In this document: in pieces, positions 35,888-45,011 of the stretch | Position numbering within the stretch: the stretch's first letter is position 1 | How the letters are laid out: the number at the start of each line of letters is the position of its first letter | From: Neomegalonema sp. | Lineage (GTDB): Bacteria; Pseudomonadota; Alphaproteobacteria; Rhodobacterales; Rhodobacteraceae | Direction of reading: 5' to 3' | Assembly: GCA_022760355.1 (NCBI GenBank) | Contig: JALEGB010000117.1 | Location: 1 to 55,881, forward strand | Length of the DNA stretch: 55,881 nt | Program-made: the position numbers and the translations under genes | Notes under the pieces: generated by a model | Told to the model about the DNA's origin: nothing | The model's database searches: none | The model's input: the letters and a program-made list of their open reading frames with translations, nothing else

Positions 35888-37501
35888 ATGACGGCGATTG
35901 GTCGGGGCGAGCCCTGCGCGACAGGCAGGGGTTGGCGATCCAGCAGCGCGGCTGCTGCTGCGGTCCTCTCATTGGTCATCACCGCGCCCTTCGCCGCTGC
36001 GCAACCAACGGCCGCCGATGTCGCCGACCCGGTCGCCGCCGCAAAAGCTGAGCTTGCGAGCGTCTGCGATCGGATCGTCTACCCGGCCGACTTCAGCAAG
36101 TTCGCTCGGCGAGAGGATTTGACCGGCGACGGCCGCGACGATGTCGTCATCCGCTATGAAGTCAGCTGCAATGGCTCCAAACTCATCTTCTGCGGAAAAC
36201 CGAACGACGCGACGCCAGACGCAGCATTGAGATGCGCAGGCGCCGTTTTTGTTGCGCTTCCAAATGGTAAGTACCGCCGAACCAGCCTGCCGGCCGAGTT
36301 GAAAGCGGCGACATTGCCCGACGGCCGTAAAGGGGTGTTGGTGGATACGGCGACGCCAGGCTGCGGCGTCGCCCCCAATCCCGCCTGCACCGCATATTTC
36401 GTTTGGAACGGTGATGATTTTGAGAAAGCGACGCTCGCCGTCGCGCCCTCGGCGGCGGCGCCAACCGCGCCGGAGCTGAACACCAAGCCGACGCCGGCGA
36501 CCGAGAACAAGCCTGTGGAGCCTGACGCGAAGGCCGAAATCGCCGCCGCCGAAGATGGGCCGGCGCCGGAAACGCCTGAACCTGCGCCGACGTCGAAGCC
36601 GGATGGCGTTGACCGCGAAACTGCGCCGGTCGCCCCTGCGGAGGCGGCCATACCCGAAACGGACGCCCGCCCTGCCCCCGCAGAAGGCTCCCCCGCGCCG
36701 ACAAATGCCGCGGCGCCCTCGTCGGAACCGCCTGCGAGCGCCGACGCGCCCCCGGCGTCGACGGAGACCGCGCCTGCCGAGGATGTAAAAAAGCCGGCCC
36801 CTAACGCCGCGGCCGCGACACCGGAACCCGCCCCGAAAGCCGAGGCAGCAGCCCCGACGGAGGCGCCCGGCGCTCCCGAAGAGGAGGACGCGCCGGCCGC
36901 CGCGGAAAAATCGCCTGTAGCCGTGGACGCCCCTGCGCCGTCGGACACCCCTGCGCCGTCGGACGCGCCGACCGAGACGCCGGCGCCGGCTGATGATCCC
37001 GTCGTTGACGCCGGCGCGCCGACCGAGCCCGCGGCCCCCACTTTAGCGCCACTGGATCCCAAGACCCCGCGTGAGCCTTCGGTCGATCGTTGGTGGGTTG
37101 AGACGGTCGGCGACCGCGCGGCGCTAACGGCGGTTCTCGGTAAGGATGGCGAATCCACCTTGATTGCGACATGCACCGCGGGCGAGAGCGCGCTGCTGCT
37201 GACACTCGCCGTCTCTCCGGCGGCGACGAAGCGCAGCAAACTCCCCACGACCGCCGGCGCGCTGGCCGCCATCTCGTTCAAAATTGCGGGGGCCACAGGC
37301 GAAGTGCGGCTCATGAGCTACGATGCGGCTTTAAAAGCCTGGACGGATAGAATTGAACCGAACGGCAAACTCGCCAAAGGGGTCCGCCTCGGCTCGAAAG
37401 TGACGGCGTCAGAGCCTGGCCGCACCACACTATTGTTCCAAGCGACGCTTAGGGGCTCGTCGAAGGCCTGGGATGCGTTGTACAAAGCGTGCGGGATCTA
37501 A
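35888..37501 (+). CDS. Exported protein of unknown function with Pro/Ala-rich middle
   Basis: I do not recognise this 537-residue protein. A signal-like hydrophobic stretch (20-38, ending AAA) is followed by a cysteine-rich domain (about 45-185, cysteines at 60, 94, 102, 116, 159 and 167) containing a calcium-loop-like DLTGDGRDD (78-86). Then comes an Ala/Pro/Glu-rich linker of some 200 residues and a C-terminal beta-rich domain (394-537) ending WDALYKACGI. The layout suggests a periplasmic or wall-spanning protein with two folded ends. GAGGAGACATTG precedes the ATG. Another exported unknown follows 69 bp downstream on the same strand. Confidence 0.75.
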   Translation: MTAIGRGEPCATGRGWRSSSAAAAAVLSLVITAPFAAAQPTAADVADPVAAAKAELASVCDRIVYPADFSKFARREDLTGDGRDDVVIRYEVSCNGSKLIFCGKPNDATPDAALRCAGAVFVALPNGKYRRTSLPAELKAATLPDGRKGVLVDTATPGCGVAPNPACTAYFVWNGDDFEKATLAVAPSAAAPTAPELNTKPTPATENKPVEPDAKAEIAAAEDGPAPETPEPAPTSKPDGVDRETAPVAPAEAAIPETDARPAPAEGSPAPTNAAAPSSEPPASADAPPASTETAPAEDVKKPAPNAAAATPEPAPKAEAAAPTEAPGAPEEEDAPAAAEKSPVAVDAPAPSDTPAPSDAPTETPAPADDPVVDAGAPTEPAAPTLAPLDPKTPREPSVDRWWVETVGDRAALTAVLGKDGESTLIATCTAGESALLLTLAVSPAATKRSKLPTTAGALAAISFKIAGATGEVRLMSYDAALKAWTDRIEPNGKLAKGVRLGSKVTASEPGRTTLLFQATLRGSSKAWDALYKACGI

Positions 37502-37570
37502 TACGGCGCTCAGCCGCTGAGTCGGGCCGCTGATGGCGGCGGCGCGAAATTGGAAAAAGGAGAGTACCCG

Positions 37571-38212
37571 ATGCGTAAAGTTCGCATGCTTCGGACGCCG
37601 CGTCTTCGGCGCGTCGCCCTTTTCCTCGCCGCCGCGGCGTGTGTGGCGGCGCCGTTCGCACAGCCGGCTGACGCCCGGTGCGTACGCTGTGATGAGAGCA
37701 TCATTTCCGAGCCGGAAGTCATCACCGTCGCTTATGCGCTGCCATCCGGTTCGCGTCTCACCATCAAGCGCATCGTCATCCTCAGCGACACCGGCGCCTA
37801 CGCCGCGCGCCCGCCCCGCACGGCGGAGCCGACCGATGCGGATCGGATCGATACGCGCGGCGCCGTCGGCGATCTGTATGGCGCTGAGCGCATTTTCCCC
37901 CTCCGCCTGACCGCCTATGTTGAGCGGTCCCGTCGGGTCGGATCGGTCTACGCCCGCGGCAATGACATCTATGTCGACCTCCGCGGCGCGCCGACCGCCG
38001 AAGCCGCGACCGTAAAAACCGGCGCAATCGCGCTGCTCACCCGCACGCCGTTCCGGCGCCGCCTCGTGGGCCTGCGGTTCAGCCTCAGCTTTGGTTCGAT
38101 TACGCCCCCTGGCGCCGCCGCAGGCGATATCGGACACTATGTCGGCGACGCCTACGCCACCCCGTCGGGCCTTATGCTCGCCCCGCTCGTCTCGACGCTG
38201 CCGCCCCGTTAA
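37571..38212 (+). CDS. Exported protein of unknown function
   Basis: This 213-residue protein has a basic N-terminus and hydrophobic signal (VALFLAAAACVAAPFAQPADA) with a predicted cleavage after ADA. A CVRC motif lies just after the cleavage site, and the remainder is mostly beta-rich with many arginines and no recognised domain. AAGGAG precedes the ATG at 37571; a longer in-frame alternative from 37550 lacks support. It follows the 537-residue exported protein on the same strand and may be its partner, which is inferred from adjacency only. Confidence 0.7.
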   Translation: MRKVRMLRTPRLRRVALFLAAAACVAAPFAQPADARCVRCDESIISEPEVITVAYALPSGSRLTIKRIVILSDTGAYAARPPRTAEPTDADRIDTRGAVGDLYGAERIFPLRLTAYVERSRRVGSVYARGNDIYVDLRGAPTAEAATVKTGAIALLTRTPFRRRLVGLRFSLSFGSITPPGAAAGDIGHYVGDAYATPSGLMLAPLVSTLPPR

Positions 38213-38231
38213 GCGGGCCGGCTACGCCAGA

Positions 38232-38253
38232 GAGCGGCGCGAATGCGCCGCTC
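38232..38253 (+). terminator. Hairpin between exported protein and secG
   Basis: GAGCGGCGC (38232-38240) and GCGCCGCTC (38245-38253) form a perfect 9-bp stem with a GAAT loop, followed by ACGCCTTTCC. It lies 20 bp past the previous stop and is a likely terminator separating that gene from secG. Confidence 0.65.
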
Positions 38254-38385
38254 ACGCCTTTCCGTCGTACGGCAGACGCGGTTTTTTGCCCCTGCGCCGT
38301 CGACAGGCGCGCCCAGCTGCGCTAGATGAGCGCGGTCCGGGCGCAGCGTCGTCCATTTCTCGTATTCGTGAGACCGTGTTCCCCA

Positions 38386-38901
38386 ATGGAATACCAAACC
38401 CTATTCATCATCCTGCACCTGATCATCACCGTGCTTCTGATCGGCGCAGTTCTTATCCAACGGTCTGAGGGCGGCGCGCTTGGCATCGGCGGCGGCGGCG
38501 GCGGCGTCATGTCAAGCCGCGGCGCGGCGACCGCGCTCCAGAAAGCCACATGGGGCCTGGCCATCGCGTTTTTCACGACGAGCTTAGCTCTCGCGATTGT
38601 CGGCGCGGACACTTCGGGCGTTGACACCACGACCCCGACGCCAACGACGACGCCGACCAAAGCGCCCGCTTCGGCGCCTGACGGCCTGGCGCCGCCAGCC
38701 CCGGCGGACGGCCCTTTAGCGCCGGCCGCGCCAGGCGAAGCGCCCTTTTCGTTGGACAAACTGAAAAAACCGGAGGCGGCCGCCAAACCAGCTGACGCCG
38801 CCAAACCAGCAGCCGCTAAACCCACAGCGGCCAAACCGGAAGCGACGAAGCCGGCTGAACCAGCGGCGGCGAAACCGGCCAAAGAAGGCGCGGCGGAGTA
38901 A
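38386..38901 (+). CDS. secG: Preprotein translocase subunit SecG with long C-terminal tail
   Basis: SecG is the small two-helix subunit of the SecYEG channel. The first 75 residues match the family: helix one (about 4-24), the LIQRSEGGALGIGGGGGGVMSSRG loop, and helix two (about 55-73). The total is 171 residues because of a tail rich in Ala, Pro, Lys and Thr with KPAAAKP-type repeats. Such tails are seen in alphaproteobacterial SecG, and their role is unclear. The ATG at 38386 gives the canonical MEYQTLFIILHL start. In many relatives secG is close to pyrG; here a three-gene cassette separates them. Confidence 0.93.
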   Translation: MEYQTLFIILHLIITVLLIGAVLIQRSEGGALGIGGGGGGVMSSRGAATALQKATWGLAIAFFTTSLALAIVGADTSGVDTTTPTPTTTPTKAPASAPDGLAPPAPADGPLAPAAPGEAPFSLDKLKKPEAAAKPADAAKPAAAKPTAAKPEATKPAEPAAAKPAKEGAAE

Positions 38902-38919
38902 TTCGTCGGGTTTTGATCG

Positions 38920-38978
38920 GGCGGCGTGATGCGGAAAAGTCGATCTCATGGATCGAGATCCGCATCCGCCGCCTTTTT
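38920..38978 (+). terminator. Strong intrinsic terminator of secG
   Basis: A long stem pairs GGCGGCG-T-GATGCGGA (38920-38935) with TCCGCATC-CGCCGCC (38959-38973), with one bulged T, and an inner TCGATC/GATCGA hairpin caps it. TTTTT (38974-38978) follows directly. It ends secG transcription and isolates the glycolipid cassette downstream. Confidence 0.85.
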
Positions 38979-39190
38979 ACGTCAAAAGTGCCTAGCCATT
39001 GCGGCCCAAGGCCGTGATCAGTCAGCACAAAGCTGGATGGCGGCGTGGCTGCGACGTGGCGACCGACCTGAGCGTAAGCGTTCGCCAACCTCACGGCGCG
39101 AAAGTCTTTCGGGGGAACGCATTCGCAACGGGCCGAAGGCGCCGACGCCGAACTGCGTGACAGGTCGGCGCAAGGGAAACAGGAAGGGCG

Positions 39191-40942
39191 ATGGCGAGCA
39201 TAGCATCGGGGAAAAACAACGGCGCGCTTACCCGCGGCGTCGGCGTAATCGCCGCCTGGGCCAGCGCAAGCGCGCTTCGGCGCGCCTTTGTCGTGTTCTT
39301 GATCGCCGCAGCGCTCATGATTCCGGGATTGGGCGGCCACGCTCCGACGGATTCCGATGAAGGCCGCTTTGTCCAAGCCACGAAGCAAATGCTGGAAACC
39401 GGCGATTTCGTGGATATCCGTCTGCAGGACGAACCCCGCCACAAAAAGCCCGTAGGCATTTATTGGGCCCAGGCCGCAGCCGCTTCCCTGCTCGGCGGCG
39501 CCGACGCGCCCATCTGGGCTTACCGGCTTCCATCTCTGATCGGGGGAATTCTCGCCGCAATCCTAACGGTTTGGGCGGTGCGCCCCCTGATTGGCCCCCG
39601 CGCCGCTTTTATATCGGGCGCAATGGTCGCCTCGCTGCTTGTGCTTAGTTTCGAAGCCCGAACCGCGAAGACGGACGCCTTCTTGCTCGCCTCAATCATC
39701 GCCGCGCAAGGCGCGCTGGCGCGATTATGGTTTGGCGTGTTGGATGACGCGCGCGAACGCGGCTGGAACGTATTCTTTTTCTGGACCGCGCTCGCAATTG
39801 GCGTGCTGATCAAGGGCCCGATCATCTTTCTGCCGGTGTTTGGCGTTCTCGCTTGGATGTGTGTTCGCGATCGCAGCCTTGCAGGCCTTGGGCGGCTGGG
39901 CGTTGGCTGGGGCTTGCCATGGCTGCTGCTGTTGGCGGCGCCGTGGTTCGTGGCGATTGCAATCAAAACCGACGGCGCGTTCTTCATCGAATCGATCGGC
40001 AAAGATCTGCTCGACAAAGCGCCGAGCGGCCAGGAAAAGCATGGCGTGCCGCCGGGCGGTCATCTCGCGTTCTTTTGGGGCGCTTTCTGGCCCTGGACCG
40101 CGCTGGCGCTGCTCGCGATTCCCTATGTTTGGAACTGGCGCCGCGCACCGGAAACGGCTTTTTTGCTCGGCTGGATCGTGCCGACCTGGATTGTTCTGGA
40201 GGCGGCTGCGACCAAGCTGCCTCACTATACATTGCCGACATATCCGGCGATTTGCGCCCTCGTCGCCGCGGCCGCGCTTGATGGCGGCGCGAAACCGAAA
40301 GGCGCGCTGTTCTGGATTGGCGCGCTCATTTGGGCGGTGGTTTCGCTGTCTTTGCCGCTCGCACTGGGCTTGGGGCCGACGCTGATTGAAGGCAAGCTCA
40401 TTCTCGAGCCGATCATCGGCGCTGGCGTCGCGCTGCTGATCCTGCTGCTCGCCTGGCGCTGGTTGGTGAAGGGCGTATGGCTCGGCTTCATTCGCGCAAG
40501 CATCATCGCCGCAATCGTCCTTTACGGCACGGCCTATCATTTCAGTTTCCCCGCGACGTCGACGATCTGGCTCAGCCCCCGTATGGTTGAGGCCTCCGCG
40601 CCGTACCGCGCCTGCTTGGGCTCCGCAGACAAACCAGCGGCGCTCGCGTCGATCGGCTATGCAAAACCCAGCCTGATTTTTCTCGCCGGCACGGATACAA
40701 AGCTGATCAAAGCGGAGGGCGGCGCCGCCTTCCTGACCGAGAACCCGCAGGGCTTGGTTTGGGTGGAGAAGCGGCGGTTGCAGCGCTTCAACGACGGGCT
40801 CAAGTCTGCCGGCATCGAGACGCAAGCGCTCGCCCAGCTCTCCGGTTTTCAATATGACGGCGGCAAACACCGAGACTTCACCCTCTTCGCCCGCGCCGGC
40901 GCTGCCGAAGCGGCCGGCTGCAAGGGCACAGGAGATCGCTGA
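39191..40942 (+). CDS. ArnT-like glycosyltransferase family 39 membrane protein
   Basis: This 583-residue inner-membrane glycosyltransferase of the GT39/ArnT type has about a dozen hydrophobic helices. The first periplasmic loop contains the catalytic-type acidic pair in TDSDEGRFVQATKQML, followed by the DEPRHKKPVGIYW segment that matches the conserved DExRY...KPP region of ArnT/PMT enzymes. It should transfer a sugar from a polyprenyl-phosphate donor to a lipid or protein acceptor on the periplasmic side. AGGAAGGGCG precedes the ATG. It overlaps the GT2 gene by one base (TGATG), so the two are translationally coupled. Confidence 0.88.
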   Translation: MASIASGKNNGALTRGVGVIAAWASASALRRAFVVFLIAAALMIPGLGGHAPTDSDEGRFVQATKQMLETGDFVDIRLQDEPRHKKPVGIYWAQAAAASLLGGADAPIWAYRLPSLIGGILAAILTVWAVRPLIGPRAAFISGAMVASLLVLSFEARTAKTDAFLLASIIAAQGALARLWFGVLDDARERGWNVFFFWTALAIGVLIKGPIIFLPVFGVLAWMCVRDRSLAGLGRLGVGWGLPWLLLLAAPWFVAIAIKTDGAFFIESIGKDLLDKAPSGQEKHGVPPGGHLAFFWGAFWPWTALALLAIPYVWNWRRAPETAFLLGWIVPTWIVLEAAATKLPHYTLPTYPAICALVAAAALDGGAKPKGALFWIGALIWAVVSLSLPLALGLGPTLIEGKLILEPIIGAGVALLILLLAWRWLVKGVWLGFIRASIIAAIVLYGTAYHFSFPATSTIWLSPRMVEASAPYRACLGSADKPAALASIGYAKPSLIFLAGTDTKLIKAEGGAAFLTENPQGLVWVEKRRLQRFNDGLKSAGIETQALAQLSGFQYDGGKHRDFTLFARAGAAEAAGCKGTGDR

Positions 40943-41736
40943 TGACTTTCGAGAACGCCGCGGATCGGCCGCGCGTCACCATTGTCGCTCCCATGAAAAA
41001 CGAAGCGGAGAACGTCGTACAGCTGGCGGAGGAAATCGCCGAAGCATGTGCGGCGCTGGCCCCGTTCGAAGCCATTTTCGTCGATGACGGCTCCGATGAC
41101 GACACCGCCGCGGTCATCGACGAAGCCGCGACAAGATTGCCGTTTCTTCGCCGCGTCAGTCACGCCAAAAGCTGCGGCCAATCCGCGGCGGTGCGGACGG
41201 GCGTGCTGCATGCGCGCGCGCCGATCGTGTGTACGCTTGATGGCGACGGTCAAAATCCGCCCTCCGAGCTGCCTAAGCTGGCGCTGCCGTTGCTGGAGGA
41301 CGAGACAGGAACCCTCGGGCTGATCTGCGGTCAACGCGTCGGCCGGCAAGACACTTGGTCAAAGCGCTACGCGTCGAAATTTGCGAACCGGCTGCGCGCC
41401 TGGATGCTCAAGGACGATACCCGCGACACCGGCTGCGGCCTGAAGGGGTTCCGACGCGAGGCGTTTCTCGCCGTGCCGTTCTTTGACCACCTCCACCGCT
41501 ATTTGCCCGCCTTGTTTAAGCGGGAGGGCTGGCGGATCGGCCATGTCGACGTCACTCACCGCGCGCGCGAACATGGCGCGTCCAAATACACCAACTTCGG
41601 GCGGGCGCTGGTCGGGATAACCGACTTGCTGGGCGTCTGGTGGCTGCTGCGCCGGCGCAAATTGCCACAGATCGCCGACGGCGCGCCATCGGTCGCCGCA
41701 GCGCCGACGCCGCGCGCACAGGAAATGAGATCGTGA
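40942..41736 (+). CDS. Family 2 glycosyltransferase (polyprenyl-phosphate sugar synthase, DPM1/ArnC-like)
   Basis: This 264-residue cytoplasmic or membrane-associated GT2 enzyme has the GT-A nucleotide-sugar motifs VDDGSDDDT and TLDGDGQNPPSEL (the metal-binding DxD region). A downstream RDTGCGLKGFRREAF block is typical of dolichol/polyprenyl-phosphate mannose synthase-like proteins. It probably builds the polyprenyl-phosphate sugar used by the ArnT-like enzyme encoded just upstream. It lacks the two C-terminal membrane helices of ArnC. It overlaps both neighbours by a few bases, indicating one operon. Confidence 0.9.
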   Translation: MTFENAADRPRVTIVAPMKNEAENVVQLAEEIAEACAALAPFEAIFVDDGSDDDTAAVIDEAATRLPFLRRVSHAKSCGQSAAVRTGVLHARAPIVCTLDGDGQNPPSELPKLALPLLEDETGTLGLICGQRVGRQDTWSKRYASKFANRLRAWMLKDDTRDTGCGLKGFRREAFLAVPFFDHLHRYLPALFKREGWRIGHVDVTHRAREHGASKYTNFGRALVGITDLLGVWWLLRRRKLPQIADGAPSVAAAPTPRAQEMRS

Positions 41737-42101
41737 GCGACGCGTTCTTTGTCGCCACCAGCGCAGCGGCGGCCGCGACTGACGCCGCCGCGCCGAACTG
41801 GCTCATGCGCGCGCTTCTGGTCGATAGCTGGATGGGCGTCGCCTTAGCGCTGTACGGCTTGTTGGCGCAGGCGGTGTTTATGAGTCGTATGATGGTGCAG
41901 TGGATCGCCTCGGAACGGGCGAAGCGTAGCGTCGTGCCCGTCGCCTTCTGGTGGCTGTCCCTGTCCGGCGCGGCGATGTTGCTGGTGTATGGCGTGCTGC
42001 GGCAAGACATCGTAATCATCATCGCCCAGGCGTTTGGATTCTTTGTGTATATGCGCAATCTCTCGCTGATCGCCCGTGAGAAGAAAGACACTGAGGCTTA
42101 A
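41733..42101 (+). CDS. LpxB N-terminal-domain (LAB_N) small membrane protein
   Basis: This 122-residue membrane protein has about three helices and matches the lipid-A-disaccharide synthase N-terminal domain family (LAB_N), with AQAVFMSRMMVQWIASERAKRSVVPVAFWWLSL as its conserved core. These stand-alone proteins occur beside polyprenyl-phosphate glycosyltransferases; their function is unknown. The GTG at 41733 overlaps the previous TGA stop by three bases with GGAAATGAGATC upstream, so translational coupling is likely. A longer frame from 41640 lies inside the GT2 gene. A flippase-like or accessory role in the cassette is speculation. Confidence 0.85.
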   Translation: MSDAFFVATSAAAAATDAAAPNWLMRALLVDSWMGVALALYGLLAQAVFMSRMMVQWIASERAKRSVVPVAFWWLSLSGAAMLLVYGVLRQDIVIIIAQAFGFFVYMRNLSLIAREKKDTEA

Positions 42102-42371
42102 GTGACGCCAGAATAGATCAGCTTCCATAACCGCCGGTCCCCCACGCAATCCAGCGCACAAGGCGCAGCGTCAATGACGCGCTTGCGGATGGGCGCCATT
42201 GTGGTGCGGAAGCTTCGCGAACCAACACGAAAAACTGGACTGACAACCTCGCTTAGAGTAGCTCTGGCCCCCCGTAGCAGGTCGCTTTTCGAGAGGCGCG
42301 CGCGAGCTTGAGCAGATGCTCGCAAAAGAAATGCGCGAGAGGTTGGCGACGACATACGGGATAAACAGGCA

Positions 42372-44027
42372 ATGGCTCGGTTTGTTTTCATCACCGGCGG
42401 CGTGGTGTCATCCTTGGGTAAAGGACTGACTTCCGCCTCCCTCGGCGCATTATTGCAGGCGCGCGGCTATTCGGTGCGGCTGCGGAAGCTTGATCCCTAT
42501 CTGAATGTGGATCCGGGCACGATGTCGCCATTTGAACATGGCGAAGTCTATGTGACTGAGGATGGGGCGGAGACCGACCTCGATCTCGGCCATTATGAGC
42601 GGTTCACCGGCGTCGCCGCGCGCCGCACCGACAGCGTGTCGTCGGGCCGTATCTACAGCACCGTGCTCGAACGTGAGCGGCGCGGCGACTATTTGGGCCG
42701 CACCATCCAGGTGATTCCGCACGTCACCAACGCGATTAAAGAATTTATCGCCTATGGCGAAGATGAGTGCGACTTCATGCTGTGCGAGATCGGCGGCACC
42801 GTCGGCGATATTGAAGGGCTGCCTTTCTTTGAGGCGATCCGCCAGTTCAGCCATGAACGCGCGCCGGGCGAGTGCATCTTCATGCATCTCACGCTGATTC
42901 CCTATATCGCCGCATCGGGTGAGCTGAAGACGAAGCCGACGCAGCACTCCGTTAAGGAACTGCGATCGATCGGTATACAGCCGGATGTTCTGGTCTGCCG
43001 GGCTGATCGCGAAGTGCCGGAGAAAGAACGCGCCAAGATTGCGCTCTTCTGCAATGTTCGGCCGGAGGCGGTTGTCCAGGCCGTTGACCTCAAAACGATT
43101 TACGAAGCTCCGCTGGCCTTCAATGATGAAGGGCTGGACCGCGCCGTGCTCAGCGCGTTCCGCATAACCGACGCGCCTGCGCCGAAACTGGAGATTTGGG
43201 AGGAAATCGCGGAGCGCGCGCATAATCCGGACGGCGAAGTCAGCATCGCCATGGTCGGCAAATACACCGAGCTCGGGGACGCTTACAAATCCTTGCTCGA
43301 AGCGCTCACCCATGGCGGCCTCGCGAACCGGGTGAAGGTGCGGGTCGAGGCCATCGGCGCTGAGATCTTTGAGAAACCGGGCGCGGAGGAGCAGCTGAGC
43401 GGCTTCAACGGCGTTCTGATCCCCGGCGGCTTTGGCGAGCGCGGTGTTGAAGGGAAAATCGCGGCTGTTCGCTGGGCGCGCGAGCGGAAGATCCCGTTCT
43501 TCGGCATCTGTCTTGGGATGCAAATGGCGGTCGTTGAAGCGGCCCGAAATCTATGCGGGCTTGAGAGAGCGGGCAGCGAAGAGTGGAATGAAGAGCGGAA
43601 ACAACGCGGCAAGGCCGCCGTCGATCCCGCGGTTATCTACTTCATGCCGGAATGGGTTTCAGAGCAGGGGCTGCAGAAACGCCGCGCGGATGGGGACAAA
43701 GGCGCGACCATGCGCCTTGGCGCCTACGAAGCGCGCCTGACCCCCGGCTCCCGCGCAGCGGACGCTTATGGCGCTTTTTTGATTTCTGAACGCCATCGCC
43801 ATCGGTTTGAGGTCGACGACGCCTATCGGGAGCAGCTTGAGGCCGCCGGCCTCATTTTCTCGGGCCTTTCCCCAGATGGGCGGCTTCCGGAAATCGTTGA
43901 GCGCACCGACCACCCTTGGTTTGTCGGTGTTCAGTTCCACCCGGAGCTGAAATCCCGCCCGTTTGAGCCACACCCGCTGTTTGTCGGCTTTATCGAAGCG
44001 GCAGTGAAGCAAAGCCGGTTGGTGTAG
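42372..44027 (+). CDS. pyrG: CTP synthase
   Basis: CTP synthase aminates UTP to CTP using glutamine and ATP. The 551-residue protein (E. coli 545) starts [20 protein letters not shown] with the amidoligase P-loop. It has the [24 protein letters not shown] nucleotide segment and a C-terminal class I glutaminase with nucleophile C380 in GICLGMQM and a terminal FHPE histidine/glutamate pair. The start matches the family exactly. A GCGAGC/GCTCGC inverted repeat (42302-42323) lies about 50 bp upstream of the start. It converges with gph. Confidence 0.98.
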   Translation: MARFVFITGGVVSSLGKGLTSASLGALLQARGYSVRLRKLDPYLNVDPGTMSPFEHGEVYVTEDGAETDLDLGHYERFTGVAARRTDSVSSGRIYSTVLERERRGDYLGRTIQVIPHVTNAIKEFIAYGEDECDFMLCEIGGTVGDIEGLPFFEAIRQFSHERAPGECIFMHLTLIPYIAASGELKTKPTQHSVKELRSIGIQPDVLVCRADREVPEKERAKIALFCNVRPEAVVQAVDLKTIYEAPLAFNDEGLDRAVLSAFRITDAPAPKLEIWEEIAERAHNPDGEVSIAMVGKYTELGDAYKSLLEALTHGGLANRVKVRVEAIGAEIFEKPGAEEQLSGFNGVLIPGGFGERGVEGKIAAVRWARERKIPFFGICLGMQMAVVEAARNLCGLERAGSEEWNEERKQRGKAAVDPAVIYFMPEWVSEQGLQKRRADGDKGATMRLGAYEARLTPGSRAADAYGAFLISERHRHRFEVDDAYREQLEAAGLIFSGLSPDGRLPEIVERTDHPWFVGVQFHPELKSRPFEPHPLFVGFIEAAVKQSRLV

Positions 44028-44080
44028 CGGCGCCAGCCGCCGCCGCCGCCCCATGCTCAGCGGGGCCAACCCTGGCGCCG
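44028..44080. terminator. Hairpin between convergent pyrG and gph
   Basis: CGGCGCCAG (44028-44036) begins immediately after the pyrG stop and pairs with CTGGCGCCG (44072-44080) across a GC-rich loop. GCCCTTTTAG follows shortly after on the plus strand. It probably ends pyrG transcription and could act on gph in the other direction. Confidence 0.55.
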
Positions 44081-44093
44081 GCTGTGCGCCCTT

Positions 44094-44765
44094 TTAGGGG
44101 GGCAGCAGCCGCTCCAGCACCGCCGGCAGTTCCTGGTAGTGGCCGATCTCCGCATCCGGCCCCAGCTCGGCGACAGGACGATCCCAAAATCCGAATTGCA
44201 CCAGAACGACGGGTATTTCGGCGTTCCGCGCGGCGGCGAGGTCGGTTTCGGTGTCGCCGATCATCACCGCCCGCGCGTTTGAGCCGCCGGACCGGGCGAC
44301 CGTTTCCGTGAGATGCCTTGGATCCGGCTTTTTCACCGGCAAACTATCGCCCCCCAGCAATGTTTCAAACCGCTGCAGCGCGCCCAACTCCGCCAGCAGC
44401 TGCAACGCCAGTCGCTCGGGCTTGTTCGTGCATACCGACAAGGTCCATCCTGCGGCGCTCAACGCGTCAAGCGCCGGCTCCAATCCAGGGAAGAAGGCGG
44501 TTTCCGCCGACAGACGCGCCTCATAGGCCGCAATAAAGTCATCGACGCGATCCTCAATCCCGGCGCGATCGAGCGGACGGCCGGCAAGCTCAAACCCGCG
44601 TCGGAGCAGCGCGCGCCCGCCAAGCCCCGCCATCTTTCGCACCGCCTCAATCGGCGCGGCGGGCAGCCCTTCAGCCGTCAGCACCGCATTGAGCGCGCCA
44701 ACGAGGTCCGGCGAGGTGTCCGCCAATGTGCCGTCTAGATCAAAGACTGCGACCCGATCCGCCAT
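44094..44765 (-). CDS. gph: Phosphoglycolate phosphatase-like HAD hydrolase
   Basis: This 223-residue HAD-superfamily phosphatase has the nucleophile motif FDLDGTLADT (residues 8-17; D9 nucleophile, D11 acid). Motif II is SVCTNKP and motif III/IV is K..DPRHLTET with MIGDTETDL. Bacterial Gph removes 2-phosphoglycolate formed during DNA repair or oxygenation; other substrates are possible. The ATG at 44765 is better spaced from GAGGG than the ATG two codons earlier. It is divergent from glmU, and the gph-glmU-glmS order is typical of alphaproteobacteria. Confidence 0.88.
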   Translation of the reverse strand: MADRVAVFDLDGTLADTSPDLVGALNAVLTAEGLPAAPIEAVRKMAGLGGRALLRRGFELAGRPLDRAGIEDRVDDFIAAYEARLSAETAFFPGLEPALDALSAAGWTLSVCTNKPERLALQLLAELGALQRFETLLGGDSLPVKKPDPRHLTETVARSGGSNARAVMIGDTETDLAAARNAEIPVVLVQFGFWDRPVAELGPDAEIGHYQELPAVLERLLPP

Positions 44766-45011
44766 TCCCATCCCTCTTCTTGCTCACTTCCCTGCGCCTG
44801 GCGGCGCTCGCCGTTCCGCTTAATAGCGTCATCGACGCATATCAGCGAGCATATGGCGCATCGCGGTTGCGCTCCGCCCGCCCCCGTCTTAAGCGGAACG
44901 CGCGTTGAGCGACGCCGCGCTGCTCAACGCACGTGATGCGTGTTTACCCGGCGTCGACCTCGCCCGGCTATCACGCTTAGAAATTAGTTCGCTTTGCGAG
45001 GAGAGGGCGCA

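Noticed and set aside
42098..42394. A minus-strand open frame over the region upstream of pyrG.
   Set aside because: Overlaps the pyrG start, has no recognisable domain and no ribosome site; arginine-rich composition typical of antisense frames in GC-rich DNA.
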